Source: Nilaparvata lugens
Lineage: Eukaryota; Arthropoda; Insecta; Hemiptera; Delphacidae
DNA length: 64,000 nucleotides
Assembly (NCBI RefSeq): GCF_014356525.2
Contig: NC_052518.1
Span: forward strand, 6,243,162-6,307,161
Direction: 5' to 3'
A program made the translations under genes and the position numbers. Position 1 is the stretch's first letter. Every line of letters begins with the position of its first letter. Of the stretch, positions 1-12,039 are shown piece after piece. The notes below the pieces were generated by a model that was given only the letters and a program-made list of their open reading frames with translations, was not told where the DNA came from and did no database searches.

Positions 1-3000
1 TTGTACTTGCATTTTTAACCCAGACATGCAACAGGTCGCCGATTCTACTTGGAGTTGGACTTTGGACTCAGAACACTCTCTGACATTCAACAGGTGGCCA
101 ATCCGTTTCTGGGTTGAATGTACTCTTATTTTGTGCACTTGTATTTGGACTTTGAACCCAGACATGCAACAGGTCGCCGATTCTACTTGGAGTTGGACTT
201 TGGACTCAGAACACTCTCTGACATTCAACAGGTGGACGATCCGTTTTTGGGGTGAATGACCTCTTATCTTGTGCACTTGTATTTGGACTTTGAACCCAGA
301 CATGCAACAGGTCGCCAATTCTACTTGTAGATGGACTTTGGACTCAAAACACTCTCTGACATTCAACAGGTGACCGATCCGTTTTTGGGGTGAATGACCT
401 CTTATTTTGTGCACTTGTATTTGGACTTTGAACCCAGACATGCAACAGGTCGCCGATTCTACTTGAAGTTGGACTTTGGACTCAGAACACTCTCTGACAT
501 TCAACAGGTGGCCAATCCGTTTCTGGGTTGAATGTACTCTTATTTTGTGCACTTGTATTTGGACTTTGAACCCAGACATGCAACAGGTCGCCGATTCTAC
601 TTGAAGATGGACTTTGGACTCAAAACACTCTCTGACATTCAACAGGTGACCGATCTATTTTTGGGGTGAACGACCTCTTCTTATTTTGTGCACTTGTTCT
701 AAGACTTTTGAGCCAGACATGCAACAGGGCACCTATTCTACTTGGAGTTGGACTTTGGACTCAAAACACTCTCTGACTTCCGACAGGTGGCTGATCCGTT
801 TCTGGGGTGAATGACCTCTTATTTTGTGCACTTGTATTTGGACTTTGAACCCAGACATGCAACAGGTCGCCGATTCTACTTGGAGTTGGACTTTGGACTC
901 AAAACACTCTCTGACATTCAACAGGTGGCCAATCCGTTTCTGGAGTGAATGACCTCTTATTTTGTGCACTTGTATTTGGACTTTGAACCCAGACATGCAA
1001 CAGGTCGCTGATTCTACTTGAAGATGGACTTTGGACTCAAAACACTCTCTGACATTCAACAGGTGGCTGATCCATTTTTGGGGTGAATGACCTCTTCTTA
1101 TTTTGTGCACTTGTTCTCAGACTTTTGAGCCAGACATTCAACAGGTGGCCGATTCTACTTTAAGTTGGACTTTGAAATCAAAACACTCTCTGACATTCAA
1201 CAGGTGGACTATCCGTTTTTGGGGTGAATGACCTCTCATTTTGTGCACTTGTTCTTGGACTTTTAACCCAGACATGCAACAGGTCGCCGATTCTACTTGG
1301 AGTTGGACTTTGATCTCAAAACACTCTCTGACATTCAACAGGTGGTCGATTCGTTTTTGGGGTGAAAGACCTCTTATTTTGTGCACTTGTACTTGGACTT
1401 TCAACCCAGACATGCAACAGGTCGCTGATTCTACTTGGAGTTGGACTTTGGACTCAGAACACTCTCTGACATTCAACAGGTGACCGATCCGTTTTTGGGG
1501 TGAATGGGACTCAAAACACTCTCTGACTTCCGACAGGTGGCTGATCCGTTTCTGGGGTGAATGACCTCTTATTTTGTGCACTTGTATTTGGACTTTGAAC
1601 CCAGACATGCAACAGGTCGCTGATTCTACTTGGAGATTGACTTTGGACTCAGAACACTCTCTGACATTCAACAGGTGGCCAATCCGTTTCTGGGTTGAAT
1701 GTACTCTTATTTTGTGCACTTGTATTTGTACTTTGAACCCAGATATGCAACAGGTCGCCGATTCTACTTGGAGTTGGACTTTGGACTCAAAACACTCTCT
1801 GACATTCAACAGGTGGCCGATCCGTTTCTGGAGTGAATGACCTCTTATTTTGTGCACTTGTATTTGGACTTTGAACCCAGACATGCGACAGGTCGCTGAT
1901 TCTACTTGAAGATGGACTTTGGACTCAGAACACTCTCTGACATTCAACAGGTGGCTGATCCATTTTTGGGGTGAATGACCTCCTATTTTGTGCACTTGAG
2001 CTTGGACTTTTAAGCCAGACATTCAACAGGTGGCCGATTCTACTTTGGGTTTGACTTTGAAATCAAGACACTCTCTGACATTCAACAGGTGGACTATCCG
2101 TTTTTGGGGTGAATGACCTCTCATTTTGTGCACTTGTATTTGAACTTTGAACCCAGACATGCAACAGGTCGCTGATTCTACTTGGAGATTGACTTTGGAC
2201 TCAAAACACTCTCTGACATTCAACAGGTGGCCGATCCGTTTCTGGAGTGAATGACCTCTTATTTTGTGCACTTGTATTTGGACTTTGAACCCAGACATGC
2301 GACAGGTCGCTGATTCTACTTGAAGATGGACTTTGGACTCAGAACACTCTCTGACATTCAACAGGTGGCCGATTCTACTTGGAGTTGGATTTTGAACTCT
2401 AAACACTCTCTGACATTCAACAGGTGGCCGATTCTACTTGGAGTTGGACTTTGGACTCAAAACACTCTCTGACTTCCGACAGGTGGCTGATCCGTTTCTG
2501 GGGTGAATGACCTCTTATTTTGTGCACTTGTATTTGGACTTTGAACCCAGACATGCAACAGGTCGCTGATTCTACTTGGAGATTGACTTTGGACTCAGAA
2601 CACTCTCTGACATTCAACAGGTGGCCAATCCGTTTCTGGGTTGAATGTACTCTTATTTTGTGCACTTGTATTTGTACTTTGAACCCAGATATGCAACAGG
2701 TCGCCGATTCTACTTGGAGTTGGACTTTGAACTCAAAACACTCTCTGACATTCAACAGGTGGCCGATTCTACTTGGAGTTGGACTTTGAACTCAAAACAC
2801 TCTCTGACATTCAACAGGTGGCCGATTCTACTTGGAGTTGGACTTTGATCTCAAAACACTCTCTGACATTCAACAGGTGGTCGATTCGTTTTTGGGGTGA
2901 ATGACCTCTTATTTTGTGCACTTGTACTTGGATTTTTAACCCAGACATGCAACAGGTCGCCGATTCTACTTGGAGTTGGACTTTGGACTCAGAACACTCT

Positions 3001-4357
3001 CTGACATTCAACAGGTGGCCAATCCGTTTCTGGGTTGAATGTACTCTTATTTTGTGCACTTGTATTTGGACTTTGAAACCAGACATCCAATACGTCGCCG
3101 ATTCTACTTGGAGTTGGACTTTGGACTCAGAACACTCTCTGACATTCAACAGGTGGCCAATCCGTTTCTGGGTTGAATGTACTCTTATTTTGTGCACTTG
3201 TATTTGGACTTTGAAACCAGACATCCAATACGTCGCCGATTCTACTTGGAGTTGGACTATAAACTCTGAACACTCTCTGACATTCAACAGGTGGTCGATT
3301 CGTTTTTGGGGTGAGTGACCTCTCATTTTGTGCACTTGTTCTTGGACTTTTAACCCAGACATGCAACAGGTCGCCAATTCTACTTGTAGATGGACTTTGG
3401 ACTCAAAACACTCTCTGACATTCAACAGGTGGCCGATCCGTTTCTGGGGTGAATGAACTCTTATTTTGTGCACTTGTATTTGTACTTTGTACCCAGACAT
3501 GCAACAGGTCGCCGATTCTACTTGGAGTTGGACTTTACCTCCTATTTTGTGCACTTGAGCTTGGACTTTTAAGCCAGACATTCAACAGGTGGCCGATTCT
3601 ACTTTGGGTTTGACTTTGAAATCAAGACACTCTCTGACATTCAACAGGTGGACTATCCGTTTTTGGGGTGAATGACCTCTCATTTTGTGCACTTGTATTT
3701 GGACTTTGAACCCAGACATGCAACAGGTCGCCGATTCTACTTGAAGATGGACTTTGGACTCAAAACACTCTCTGACATTCAACAGGTGGCCGATCCGTTT
3801 TTGGGGTGAATGACCTCTCATTTTGTGCACTTGTTCTTGGACTTTTAAGCCAGACATGCAACAGGACGCCAACTCTACTTGGAGTTGGACTTTGAAATTG
3901 AAACACTCTCTGCCATTCGACAGGTGGTCGATCCGTTTTTGGGGTGAATGACCTCTTATTTTGTGCACTTGTACTTGGACTTTTAACCCAGACATGCAAC
4001 AGGTCGCCGATTCTACTTGGAGTTGGACTTTGAACTCAAAACATTCTCTGACTTTCAACAGGTGGCCGATCCATTTTTGGGTTGAATGACCTCTCATTTT
4101 GTGCACTTGTATTTGTACTTTGTACCCAGACATGCAACAGGTCGCCGACTCTATTTGGAGTTGGACTTTGAAATCAAAACACTCTCTGACATTCAACAGT
4201 TGGCTGATCCATTTTTGGGGTGAATGACCTCTCTTTTTGTGCACTTGTTCTTGGAATTTTAACCCAGACATGCACCAGTTCGCCGATTCTACTTGGAGTT
4301 GGACTTTGAACTCAAAACACTCTCTGACATTCAACAGGTGGCCGATCAAGCTTGCTA
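1..4357. repeat. 138-bp tandem repeat array (satellite-like)
   Basis: The window opens inside this array. The landmark CAGACATGCAACAGGT recurs at 21, 159 and 297, giving a 138-bp period, and the array continues with point variants and truncated units to about 4347. Some units are only 59 bp, for example at 2761 and 2820. Longer blocks are themselves repeated: the variant containing GACTTCCGACAGGTGG near 770, 1525 and 2470, and the block starting at about 1976 again at about 3536. This indicates higher-order structure made by unequal exchange. Because 138 is 46 codons, long open frames appear on both strands, but they lack consistent starts and stops and I do not call them genes. Confidence 0.93.
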
Positions 4358-4920
4358 TGTATGGGTCAGCCATTTGAATCGACCGCGCTCACCCACGGCC
4401 ATCTAGCATGCCACTGCCAGCAGCCATACTGAGATCGCCTAGTTCAATATATAGATGGCACTGTTCTCCCTCTGCCTTCCCCTACTTTTGCTTCCCAGTC
4501 CCCACCACTTGTATTCGCCTTCTTGAGGAAGCTTGCTGTTCTCACACTACATGGTTGTTTTCTCTTTTTTTAGAAGTTATAAATGTATTACCCCTTCGCT
4601 TGTTTGAATTTTAACTACTACCGCGACTAGTTAGGAAACGTTTTCGTGAGAGTACTCCGCTTAATATCTAGATTTGGATCTTCTTTGTGTAACCTCTTCA
4701 CTGCAACATGGGCCCATGTATTCATCATCGCCAGTGCAAGTGAGTCCTGATTATCTGAACGTGCCACCGCCTACCAGAATGAGGAGAACGCTCTTACAGT
4801 CCACTGTGAACCAGCCATACCCGAACGAGACGTTTTTGAAGGTAACAATTTTATTTTCTGAGCTACTAAGTCATGTGTTTAGAAGCCCACCTCATTGGCT
4901 CTTACACAAAACCTGGTCAC
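4358..4920 (+). repeat. 5' LTR of the BEL/Pao element
   Basis: Matches 7126-7686 nearly throughout, with scattered substitutions and small indels. It starts TGTATGGG and the similarity fades just after ACCTGGT (4911-4917). The exact right boundary is uncertain by about 15 bp. A short open stretch inside both copies (about 4735-4845) keeps its frame and ends at a GTAACA that could serve as a splice donor. This may be an exon-like leader. Confidence 0.8.
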
Positions 4921-5655
4921 TCCACAGCCGAATATTGGAGGAAAAGCGACCTATGGACAGTGAAAACGCTCATTTCAATTTATTCTGAGATTTTCTTTGT
5001 GAGTTTTCTTGGAAAATCGTAAATTTTCGATTTGGACGCTTTTGACCACCATCTTGTATCGAAATCTGAAAACATTGATTAGTGACTTATGATATCGACT
5101 ATCGAGCTGTTAACTATCGAACTTTTACACCCGGTTCGATATAACCTAAAAAGCTTTGTTTTGGTTTTGAACTTCAGTGCCTAACAGTCAGCTACAAACT
5201 TTTACCGCTAACTGTGTGTTTTCTTACCGCTAAACGTAGTGAATTACCGCTTATCTTTTATTAATTGTAAATATTGAACTACAAACTATTGATTTTGAAC
5301 ATTGATCTTGAACTATTTCTTGTTAAATATGAACTTTTTGGCCATTAACTCAAACTTTTCTGACCGCTAATCTGAACTTTTTCGATTGTAAATTTCAATC
5401 TGAACACCAGTTTGTTGAGCCACACCAAGCACCAAATCAATATGGACGCCTGCAAACCAGTACTAGTCAGAATGCCGCGCACCATGCGCCTCCTCCTGGT
5501 TTCAGCCTGCTACCTGTGCCGACTTTTGCCGCTGCCCCACCGCAACCGCCAGTAAGCTCTTATCATGTACATTCTAGCAGCGCACCAAACCTGGCTATCA
5601 GCTCGAATCTGCCTCCTAGTTTGCCGCACTACAACGATTCATTGCCCGACAAGGT
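4921..5655. other. BEL/Pao leader and possible gag remnant
   Basis: AT-rich leader-like sequence runs from 4921 to about 5400. It is followed by about 250 bp of proline- and serine-rich open frame (roughly 5405-5655) that runs into the integrase region. This could be a gag remnant joined to pol by an internal deletion, but I cannot recognise a gag domain. Confidence 0.35.
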
Positions 5656-6363
5656 ATGCCTCATACACTATGCTCTGACAATGCCAAAACTTTTGTATCC
5701 GCCGCTAGAAAAATTCATGAATTGGCCAAGCTTTTGGAATCACTACCCTCTGATGTCACTTGTTTTCTGTCCAACTATGGCATAAATTGGAAATTCATCC
5801 CTCCTTACGAACCCCACCATAGAGGCCTGTGGGAAGCTGCCATCAAATCCGCTAAAACGCTGTTGTATCGCTGTATTGGAGACAAGGCTCTCACATATGA
5901 AGAATTTGACACAATATTCACCTGCATAGAAAGCATTTTGAACAGCCGAACACTAACTGAACTGTCTTCACAGCCCGCAGAAGCCACTTCTGTTCTAACA
6001 CCTGGCCATTTCCTAGTAGGTGGACCCCTGACCGCACCACCGCAACTGATAGAGACACAAGAAATACTATCAACTCGCCGTTGGAGACATTGTAACCAAA
6101 TGACACAATTCTTCTGGAGCCAATGGTCAAAAGAATATCTATGCCCACTAAGGAACTGCACAAAATGGAAGGTTACTGAAAGAAACCTACAGATTGACGA
6201 TTTGGTTGTAGTCAAATCAATCAACACCTTGCTGCTAAGCTGGCCGCTAGGCAGAATTGTAGTGCTGCACCCTGGCAAAGATGGACTTGTCAGAATAGCG
6301 ACAATCAAATGCGCCTCTGGTAATATTGTCAGAGACCTAAGTAAAATTCACCACCTCATTTAG
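5656..6363 (+). pseudogene. BEL/Pao integrase C-terminal half with DUF5641-like tail
   Basis: This 235-residue open frame carries the distal part of a BEL/Pao integrase. SDNAKTF near the start fits the second catalytic Asp region and LWEAAIKSAK (about residues 55-64) the catalytic Glu. LTPGHFLVGG and WPLGR followed by HPGKDG are the typical C-terminal conserved blocks of this family. The frame ends at a natural stop at 6361-6363. The first catalytic Asp, RNase H and reverse transcriptase are absent, so it cannot be a working polyprotein. The start Met is probably not a real initiator. The opposite-strand frames at 5805-6308 and 5918-6163 are shadows. Confidence 0.85.
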
Positions 6364-6410
6364 AACAATCTAACAATGTTATTTTAAATAGTTTGGTTTT
6401 ACCCGCATAA

Positions 6411-6917
6411 CCTGTGACTGTCCGCGTCGCTTTGCTATCGCCGCCTTGTGTTATCTACTCTGCCGCAACATCCTGATGACCACACCGCTGTTTGCTGCTT
6501 TGCTCCACTTAGCTGTTCTGATGACCGCACCTCTGTTGACCGCACCTGTGACTGTCCGCGTCGCTTCGTTATCGCCGCCTTGTGTTATCTACTCTGCTGC
6601 AACATCCTGATGACCACACCGCTGTTTGCTGCTTTGCTCCACTTAGCTGTTTTGATGACCGCACCTCTGTTGACCGCACCTGTGACTGTCCGCGTCGCTT
6701 CGTTATCGCTGCCTTGTGTTATCTACTCTGCCGCAACATCCTGATGACTGCACCGCTGTTTGCTGCTTTGCTCCACTTAGCTGTTTTGATGACCACACCT
6801 CTGTTGACCGCACCTGTGACTGTCCACGTCGCTTCGTTGTCGCCGCCTTGTGTTATCTACTTTGCCGCAACATCCTGATGACCGCACCGCTGTTTGCTGC
6901 TTTGCTCCACTTAGCTA
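6411..6917. repeat. 134-bp tandem repeat inside the BEL/Pao element
   Basis: CCTGTGACTGTCCGCGTCGC or a close variant begins at 6411, 6545, 6679 and 6813. This gives three full 134-bp units and a truncated fourth ending at about 6917. It sits between the pol stop and the polypurine tract. Open frames in this stretch (6448-7099) repeat the same peptide and are artefacts of the repeat. Confidence 0.9.
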
Positions 6918-7111
6918 TGCGCATTTCGCAACTTGTGCTGTGCCGCCCCGCTTGTCTTCACGTCACGCTCCCATGTTCACACCGCATTGCTCTGGACTTC
7001 TCCACTCACTGTATTCAAGATGCAGACCCATCGCCATCTAGTTATTGCCGCCCACCCTGCCGCAATGTACAGTGTTTGTTGCTGCTTCACCCAATTTAAA
7101 AACTGTTTGTT

Positions 7112-7125
7112 TTTGGGGGGGAGTA
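7112..7125 (+). other. Polypurine tract of the BEL/Pao element
   Basis: A run of Gs followed by GAGTA directly precedes the TGTATGGG start of the 3' LTR. This is the expected position of the plus-strand primer. Confidence 0.65.
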
Positions 7126-7690
7126 TGTATGGGCCAGCCATTTGACTCGACTGCGCTCACCCACGGCCATCTAGCATGCCACTGCCATCAGCTGCTCTGA
7201 GATCGCCCAGTTCAATATGTAGATGGCACTGTTCTCCCTCTGGCTTCCCCCCTTTGCTACCCAGTCACCACCGCTTGTAACCGCCTTCTTGAGGAAGCTT
7301 GCTGTTCTCATGCTACATGGTTGTTTTCTCTTTTTAAAGAAGTTATAAATGTATTACCCCTTTGCTTGTTTGAATTTAAACTACTACCGCGACTAGTTAG
7401 GAAAAGTTATTGTGAGAGTACTCTGCTAAATATCTAGATTTGGATCTTCTTTGTGTAACCTCTTCACTGCGACATGGGCCCACTTCATCACATCATCGCC
7501 AGTGCAAGTGAGTCCTGATTATCTGAACGTGCCACCACCTACCAGAACAAGGAGAACACTCTTACAGTCCACTGTGAACCCACCATACCCGAATGAGACA
7601 CTTTTGAAGGTAACAATTTTATTTTCTGAGCTACTAAGTCATGTGTTTAGAAGCCAACCTCATTGGCTCTAACACGAAACCTGGTGGTCC
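7126..7690 (+). repeat. 3' LTR of the BEL/Pao element
   Basis: Second copy of the repeat described at 4358-4920, in direct orientation. Similarity to the 5' copy ends near CGAAACCTGGT (about 7676-7686). The divergence between the two LTRs indicates the insertion is not recent. Confidence 0.8.
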
Positions 7691-7879
7691 TCCAGGCCGG
7701 ATGGGCCCCTCCAATGTTATGCTCCAATCTTATCCTCCAATGTTCGATATTGGTGAATAGATCTGCTTTATGTTTCCTAATATAACTGAGTAATGTTTTG
7801 ATGTATAGTTGTCTGATGTTGAGCACAGGGAAGTCCGAGAACAGCAGTGCTGTGGGGTATCTTGATTCCTTCTTTGTCT

Positions 7880-8545
7880 CACGATTCTTCACAAAAAACT
7901 TATGGACTAACCATTGTGAAACACACTTTGACAGAAAGTAGCTCAGATTTGGCTGATATTTGGTCCTATCTTCTGAATGACAAGGAATTTTGCAAATATG
8001 ATACAGATTCGTGTTTCTTGCATAGAAAACCATAAGATCACGAAGTTTGAGCGATTTTTTCTTCACAAAAAATTGATGATAATTATGTACTTACCATCAT
8101 GAAACACACTTAGACGGAAAGTAACTCAGATTTGGCTGAAATTTGGTCATATCTCCTGAACGGTAAGGAATTTAGCAAATAAATATAATCAAATTTCAGC
8201 CAAATCTGAGATACTTTTTGTCTTAGTGTGGTCCACGATAGTTAGTCCATGGTTTCCATAGATGTTTTGTGAAAAATGAAAATCGCTCAAACTTCATGAA
8301 CTATGGCCTTCGATGCGAGAAACAGGAATCTGGAACCATATTTGCAAATTTCCTTACCGTTCAGGAAATATGACCAAATTTCAGCCAAATCTGAGATACA
8401 TTTTGTTTCAGTGTGTTCCACGATGGTAAGTCCATGGTTTTCATCAATTTTTTGTGAAATATAAAAATCGATCAATCTTTGTGATTCTATGGTCTTTGAT
8501 GCGAGAAACACAAATCTGGAATCAGATTTGCAAAATCTCTTATCT
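7880..8545. repeat. Foldback repeat: four related segments, two direct and two inverted
   Basis: The phrase CAGATTTGGCTGA(T/A)ATTTGGTC occurs in the + direction near 7945 and 8130. Its reverse complement (TTTCAGCCAAATCTGAGATA) occurs near 8195 and 8380. The flanking text matches as well (TTGTGAAACACAC, GCGATTTTT, CTTGCATAGAAA). The result is a palindromic cluster of about 670 bp. Small open frames here (7847-8035, 8287-8511) are repeat artefacts. Confidence 0.75.
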
Positions 8546-8649
8546 CATCGCTGAGATATATTGCCTGGTCACGACCTTGACTGTCAGAGAAAATTAGGAT
8601 TTTACTTTTCTTCTCACTTTTTCCAGGGTGGTAGTAGGAACACTTTTTT

Positions 8650-8982
8650 TTAGGTACGGTACGGTATTCTGCTTAATCCAGATTCTTTCACCTGAGTTTT
8701 CAACGATGACACTATGTCATACAAATTACTGTTTTTCCTTGTTAATCCATTTATTTCTGTATTAATATCAGTAATGTCTGACTCTAGACATCGTACTTCA
8801 ATTTGGAGTGAATTATTTTCGTTTAAATGCTTAATCGTCTTTTCCCTCATTTTATTAACATTCAAACTTTCACAGTCTGGCTTACATTGTTCGGTTGATA
8901 ACCCATAGTATGACTCAGTTTGCGTCTTTAAATTTACAGATGGAGTTTTAAAATCATCTTGAGTTTCGCTTCGGTAAGCCAT
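8650..8982 (-). pseudogene. Unassigned coiled-coil-like ORF fragment
   Basis: A 110-residue open frame reading leftward, rich in Asn, Glu, Lys and Leu. It has heptad-like spacing through its C-terminal half (ESDITDINTEINGLTRKNSN). This resembles ORF1-type or coiled-coil segments of retroelements, but no conserved domain is recognisable. It lies among repeats with no splice context. Probably a transposon fragment; a chance frame is possible. Confidence 0.3.
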
Positions 8983-9166
8983 CTCACAATCCTTTTACCA
9001 CAAGGAAAGGTCGTTAAAGTGACAGAACAGATTCTTAAAACATCCATTACCCAGAACTCTTAACCCTACAGAGACACACTTACTTTATGCTAACACAGTA
9101 GACACACTGGGGTGTTGAACACCCCAATTTAATTTTGCATTTTTCTTTGAAAAATATGAAAAAAAC

Positions 9167-10219
9167 TCTGGTGTGGTACACTCACACAACTTTCCTTGCT
9201 CATCGAACTGTAAGCCCCGTTCTTAAACGAGAATAATTTAGGGGAATAACATAATGACGATTGGCGGCAAAATATTTGAAACTACGATCAGACTTCTGTA
9301 TATGTGTATATATAATTGTTTTCAGAGTACTTTTTCCTTTATGTAAATATTGTGAAATTCGATGATTTTTTAAAGTCGTCAAAACAGCTGTTCAACAGAT
9401 GAAATATCTCGACTATGTACTTTTTATGAACTGCTCTACCTACCTACCTCATGCACGAGAAGGAGGTTACAAAGTCCATTTCTCAAGGATGGGGTGGACC
9501 CCCATTAGTTTCCCAGAAAGGAGACTCATGCCAGTTGATAGAGCTGATAAATAACTATACAGGGTATGAATTTGAAAAAATCGGTCAAGTCATTTTTGAG
9601 AAAATCGTGAAAAACATGGTTTTTTTAGTAATTATCCGCCATTTTTCTCAAGAATATTACGGAGCTCCTGCAATTTTCCCAGAAATGAGTCCTATGTCAG
9701 TTGATAGGGCTTATAAATAGCCATCCATGGTGAAAATTTGAAGAAAATCGTTAGAGCCGTTTTCGAGAAAACCTTGAAAAACCTGGTTTTTTAGTTATTA
9801 TCCGCCATTTTTCTCAAGAATATTACGGAGCTCCTGCAATTTTCCCAGAAATGAGACTCATGTCAGTTGATAGGGCTTATAAATAGCTATCCATGGTATA
9901 AATTTGAAGAAAATCGTTAGACCCGTTTTCGAGAAAACCGTGAAAAACATGGTTTTTTTAGTTATTATCCGCCATTTTGAATTCAATTTTATTGAATTTC
10001 TTATTGTCGGATCCTCATGGTATAAGGACCTTAAGTTTAAAATTTCAAGTCAATCGGTTGATTAGGAATGGAGTTATCGTGTTCACAGACATACACCCAA
10101 AAATCATGTTTTTGGACTCAGGGGACCTTGAAACGTATAGAAAACTTGAATTTAGGGTACCTTAATTTTTATTGGAAAGCAATTCTTTCCTTACCTATGG
10201 TAATAGGGCAAGGAAAGTA
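9167..10219 (+). mobile_element. Interspersed repeat family X, copy 1
   Basis: Begins TCTGGTGTGGTACACTCAC, passes ACTTTCCTTGCTC and ends at GGGCAAGGAAAGT. The ends ACTTTCCTTGC and GCAAGGAAAGT are inverted complements, as in a TIR element. Copy 2 lies at 34957-36240 in the same orientation and copy 3 in reverse at about 36780-37895. Inside, a roughly 170-bp block (GTTTTCGAGAAAACC..TCCGCCATTTT) is repeated in tandem from about 9580 to 9980. No coding capacity is recognised; frames at 9451-9720 and 9977-10165 are within the repeat. Confidence 0.75.
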
Positions 10220-10711
10220 AAAAACAAGTACTTAGACCATACTTCATCATTGCTTAATCATTTTTGTTCCAAGTGCATACAGAAATCAAAAGTAAAGCAC
10301 TGCTTATCAATATTTATACTAATAATTTTAGAAGTACGTATGTTCTTCCTAAGTGTTGGAGCTCCTAATCCGGTTTGAACGAATGGCTTGATCAAACACT
10401 CACGTCTCTTCATTTTATTGTTTTGAATCTCAAGTTGTAGAGAATCATAGCATTCATTCCAATCTGATCCATCATCCCATACCACATTCGTAGTGACAAT
10501 ACAAGTAAATCTTTGTAATAAAAGTGTATGATAAAAGTTCTAAAGGTTCGGAAGACACCTGGCGACCATCTCGGACAAGTTCCGACCGATCGCCATACGC
10601 TGCAACAACTTGGGGATGACTGGTACTATACTCCATCACTTCTAGCTATACCCCTCCCTTCAGGCAGTGCGAAATCACGGCATTTAACCTCCTAAAAAGG
10701 AACGATTTAAA
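10220..10711. other. No gene seen
   Basis: Short open frames on both strands overlap each other (10172-10378, 10258-10485) and have no recognisable motif or splice context. I see nothing else in this stretch. Confidence 0.4.
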
Positions 10712-10818
10712 GCAAAGCGAGAAAGAGACAGCGCTATCCGCTTTGTTGAATGATAGACAAGGATAGCAATACCATTGCTAATCAAACACTGTCATTATAA
10801 CGTGGAACTCACTATAGT
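10712..10818. mobile_element. Right end of the GTGAGGTCCACGTTATAATG element, truncated
   Basis: This stretch matches the right terminal 107 bp of the element at 14235-15078, including the terminal motif CATTATAACGTGGA(A/C)CTCAC. No matching left terminus is visible upstream, so the copy appears truncated. Confidence 0.7.
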
Positions 10819-11327
10819 GCTGCAGCACTCCAAAATGTACAATGACGTCGGAAAAATCATTGACATTACTTTCCGGACAGAGCATGTATGTATACTTAAG
10901 ATAGGAATAAAACAGTCATGTTTGATCAGTTATTTAAATGATTCAATTGAAATTATTATAATAATTGTAAATTTCATGAATACACCGTGAAGGGATCACT
11001 CTAGAAATAACAAACAATTCCTTACAATCTTGTAAAAAATATATATTGAACAGTTACATAGATCAAATTTTGATTAAACCATATTTTTAATCACATAATT
11101 ATCACAATCATATTAAATGTAACAATATAATTTATTTTAATGAAAAAAATAATAAGATCAGATCATTTCATGAAGAAACGATCACTCAAGAAATGAAAAA
11201 AAATCCTTACAACTTCAAAAAACATGACTAGACTTGCCATTTATATTAAATTATTATAATTACGTATTTCACAGTTTAATAAAATTGTAATATATTCACA
11301 TGTAACTGTGAATATGTATTAATATAC

Positions 11328-12039
11328 AGAGTTGGTAAAAAGTATGGGAACCGCTGAATATTTCTTTTACATCAGAATTTGATGATTAATCTGATTGGGG
11401 TTCCCATTTGAATAAAAAAACTACTTTTTTGTCGCAAAAAATGTTGGTCCGCCATCTTGAATCCATCTTTATTGTTTTAAATGCGAAGGTGATACATGAT
11501 TTCGATTTAGAATTTCAAGAGAAAATGAATGGCGTAAATCGCACATCGATATCTCAAACAGATTCAAAGTTGTTTGCATTCAAAATCTAATAAATTATAC
11601 AAAAGTTGAAAAAATGAGTACATGAAAAATCTCAACTGTCAAATTCAATTTTTTCAAGTGTTAGTAAACACTTGTGACTTCTTCTCATAATTCAGCACTT
11701 TGACAAAAGTTTCAATCTACTCATTTATTTCATTTTTGTATGATTTATTAGTATATTTGAATCTGAATAACTTTTAAATGGTTTGAGATATCGATGTGCG
11801 GTTTTCGCCATACATTTTTTTCTCGAAATTCTGTATCGAAATCATGTATCACATGACCACCTTCCCATTTAAAAAAATGAAGTTGATGGATTCAAAATGC
11901 CGGTTCCAAGATGGAGAAAAATTTTGATGCGACAGTAAAGTTGTAGATTTTTATTCGAATAGGATTCCCAGTCAGACCTATCGTAAAATTTCCCTTTTAA
12001 AAGAAATATTCAGCTGTTTCCATACTTTTCACAAACTCT
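11328..12039. mobile_element. Foldback/MITE with long inverted ends (AGAGTTGG family)
   Basis: The left end AGAGTTGGTAAAAAGTATGG, followed by GCTGAATATTTCTTTT, matches the reverse complement of the right end (AAAGAAATATTCAGCTG..CATACTTTTC..AACTCT) at about 11999-12039. Interior arms are also complementary (CATGTATCAC.. and GATACATGAT..). Length is about 712 bp with no transposase frame. A partial copy of the same end lies at 63425-63480. Confidence 0.8.

Larger units (their letters stand above)
4358..7690 (+). mobile_element. BEL/Pao-type LTR retrotransposon, internally deleted
   Basis: Two direct repeats of about 560 bp, both starting TGTATGGG (4358 and 7126), flank about 2.2 kb. The internal part has only the end of pol (integrase plus C-terminal domain), a 134-bp tandem repeat and a G-rich polypurine tract just before the 3' repeat. 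No reverse transcriptase or protease is present, so the copy is non-autonomous. It directly abuts the 138-bp array on the left. I see no convincing target-site duplication. Confidence 0.85.

Noticed and set aside
733..4373. Long open frames of 46-residue repeats on both strands of the satellite array
   Set aside because: The 138-bp period is divisible by three, so frames stay open by arithmetic. Different units carry stops in each frame and there is no splice or start context.
4408..4988. Plus-strand frames inside the LTRs (also 7451-7672)
   Set aside because: Similarity between the two is due to LTR duplication. No recognised protein domain.
6448..7145. Overlapping plus-strand frames encoding repeated Cys/Leu-rich peptides
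   Set aside because: They are translations of the 134-bp tandem repeat in the 3' part of the BEL/Pao element.
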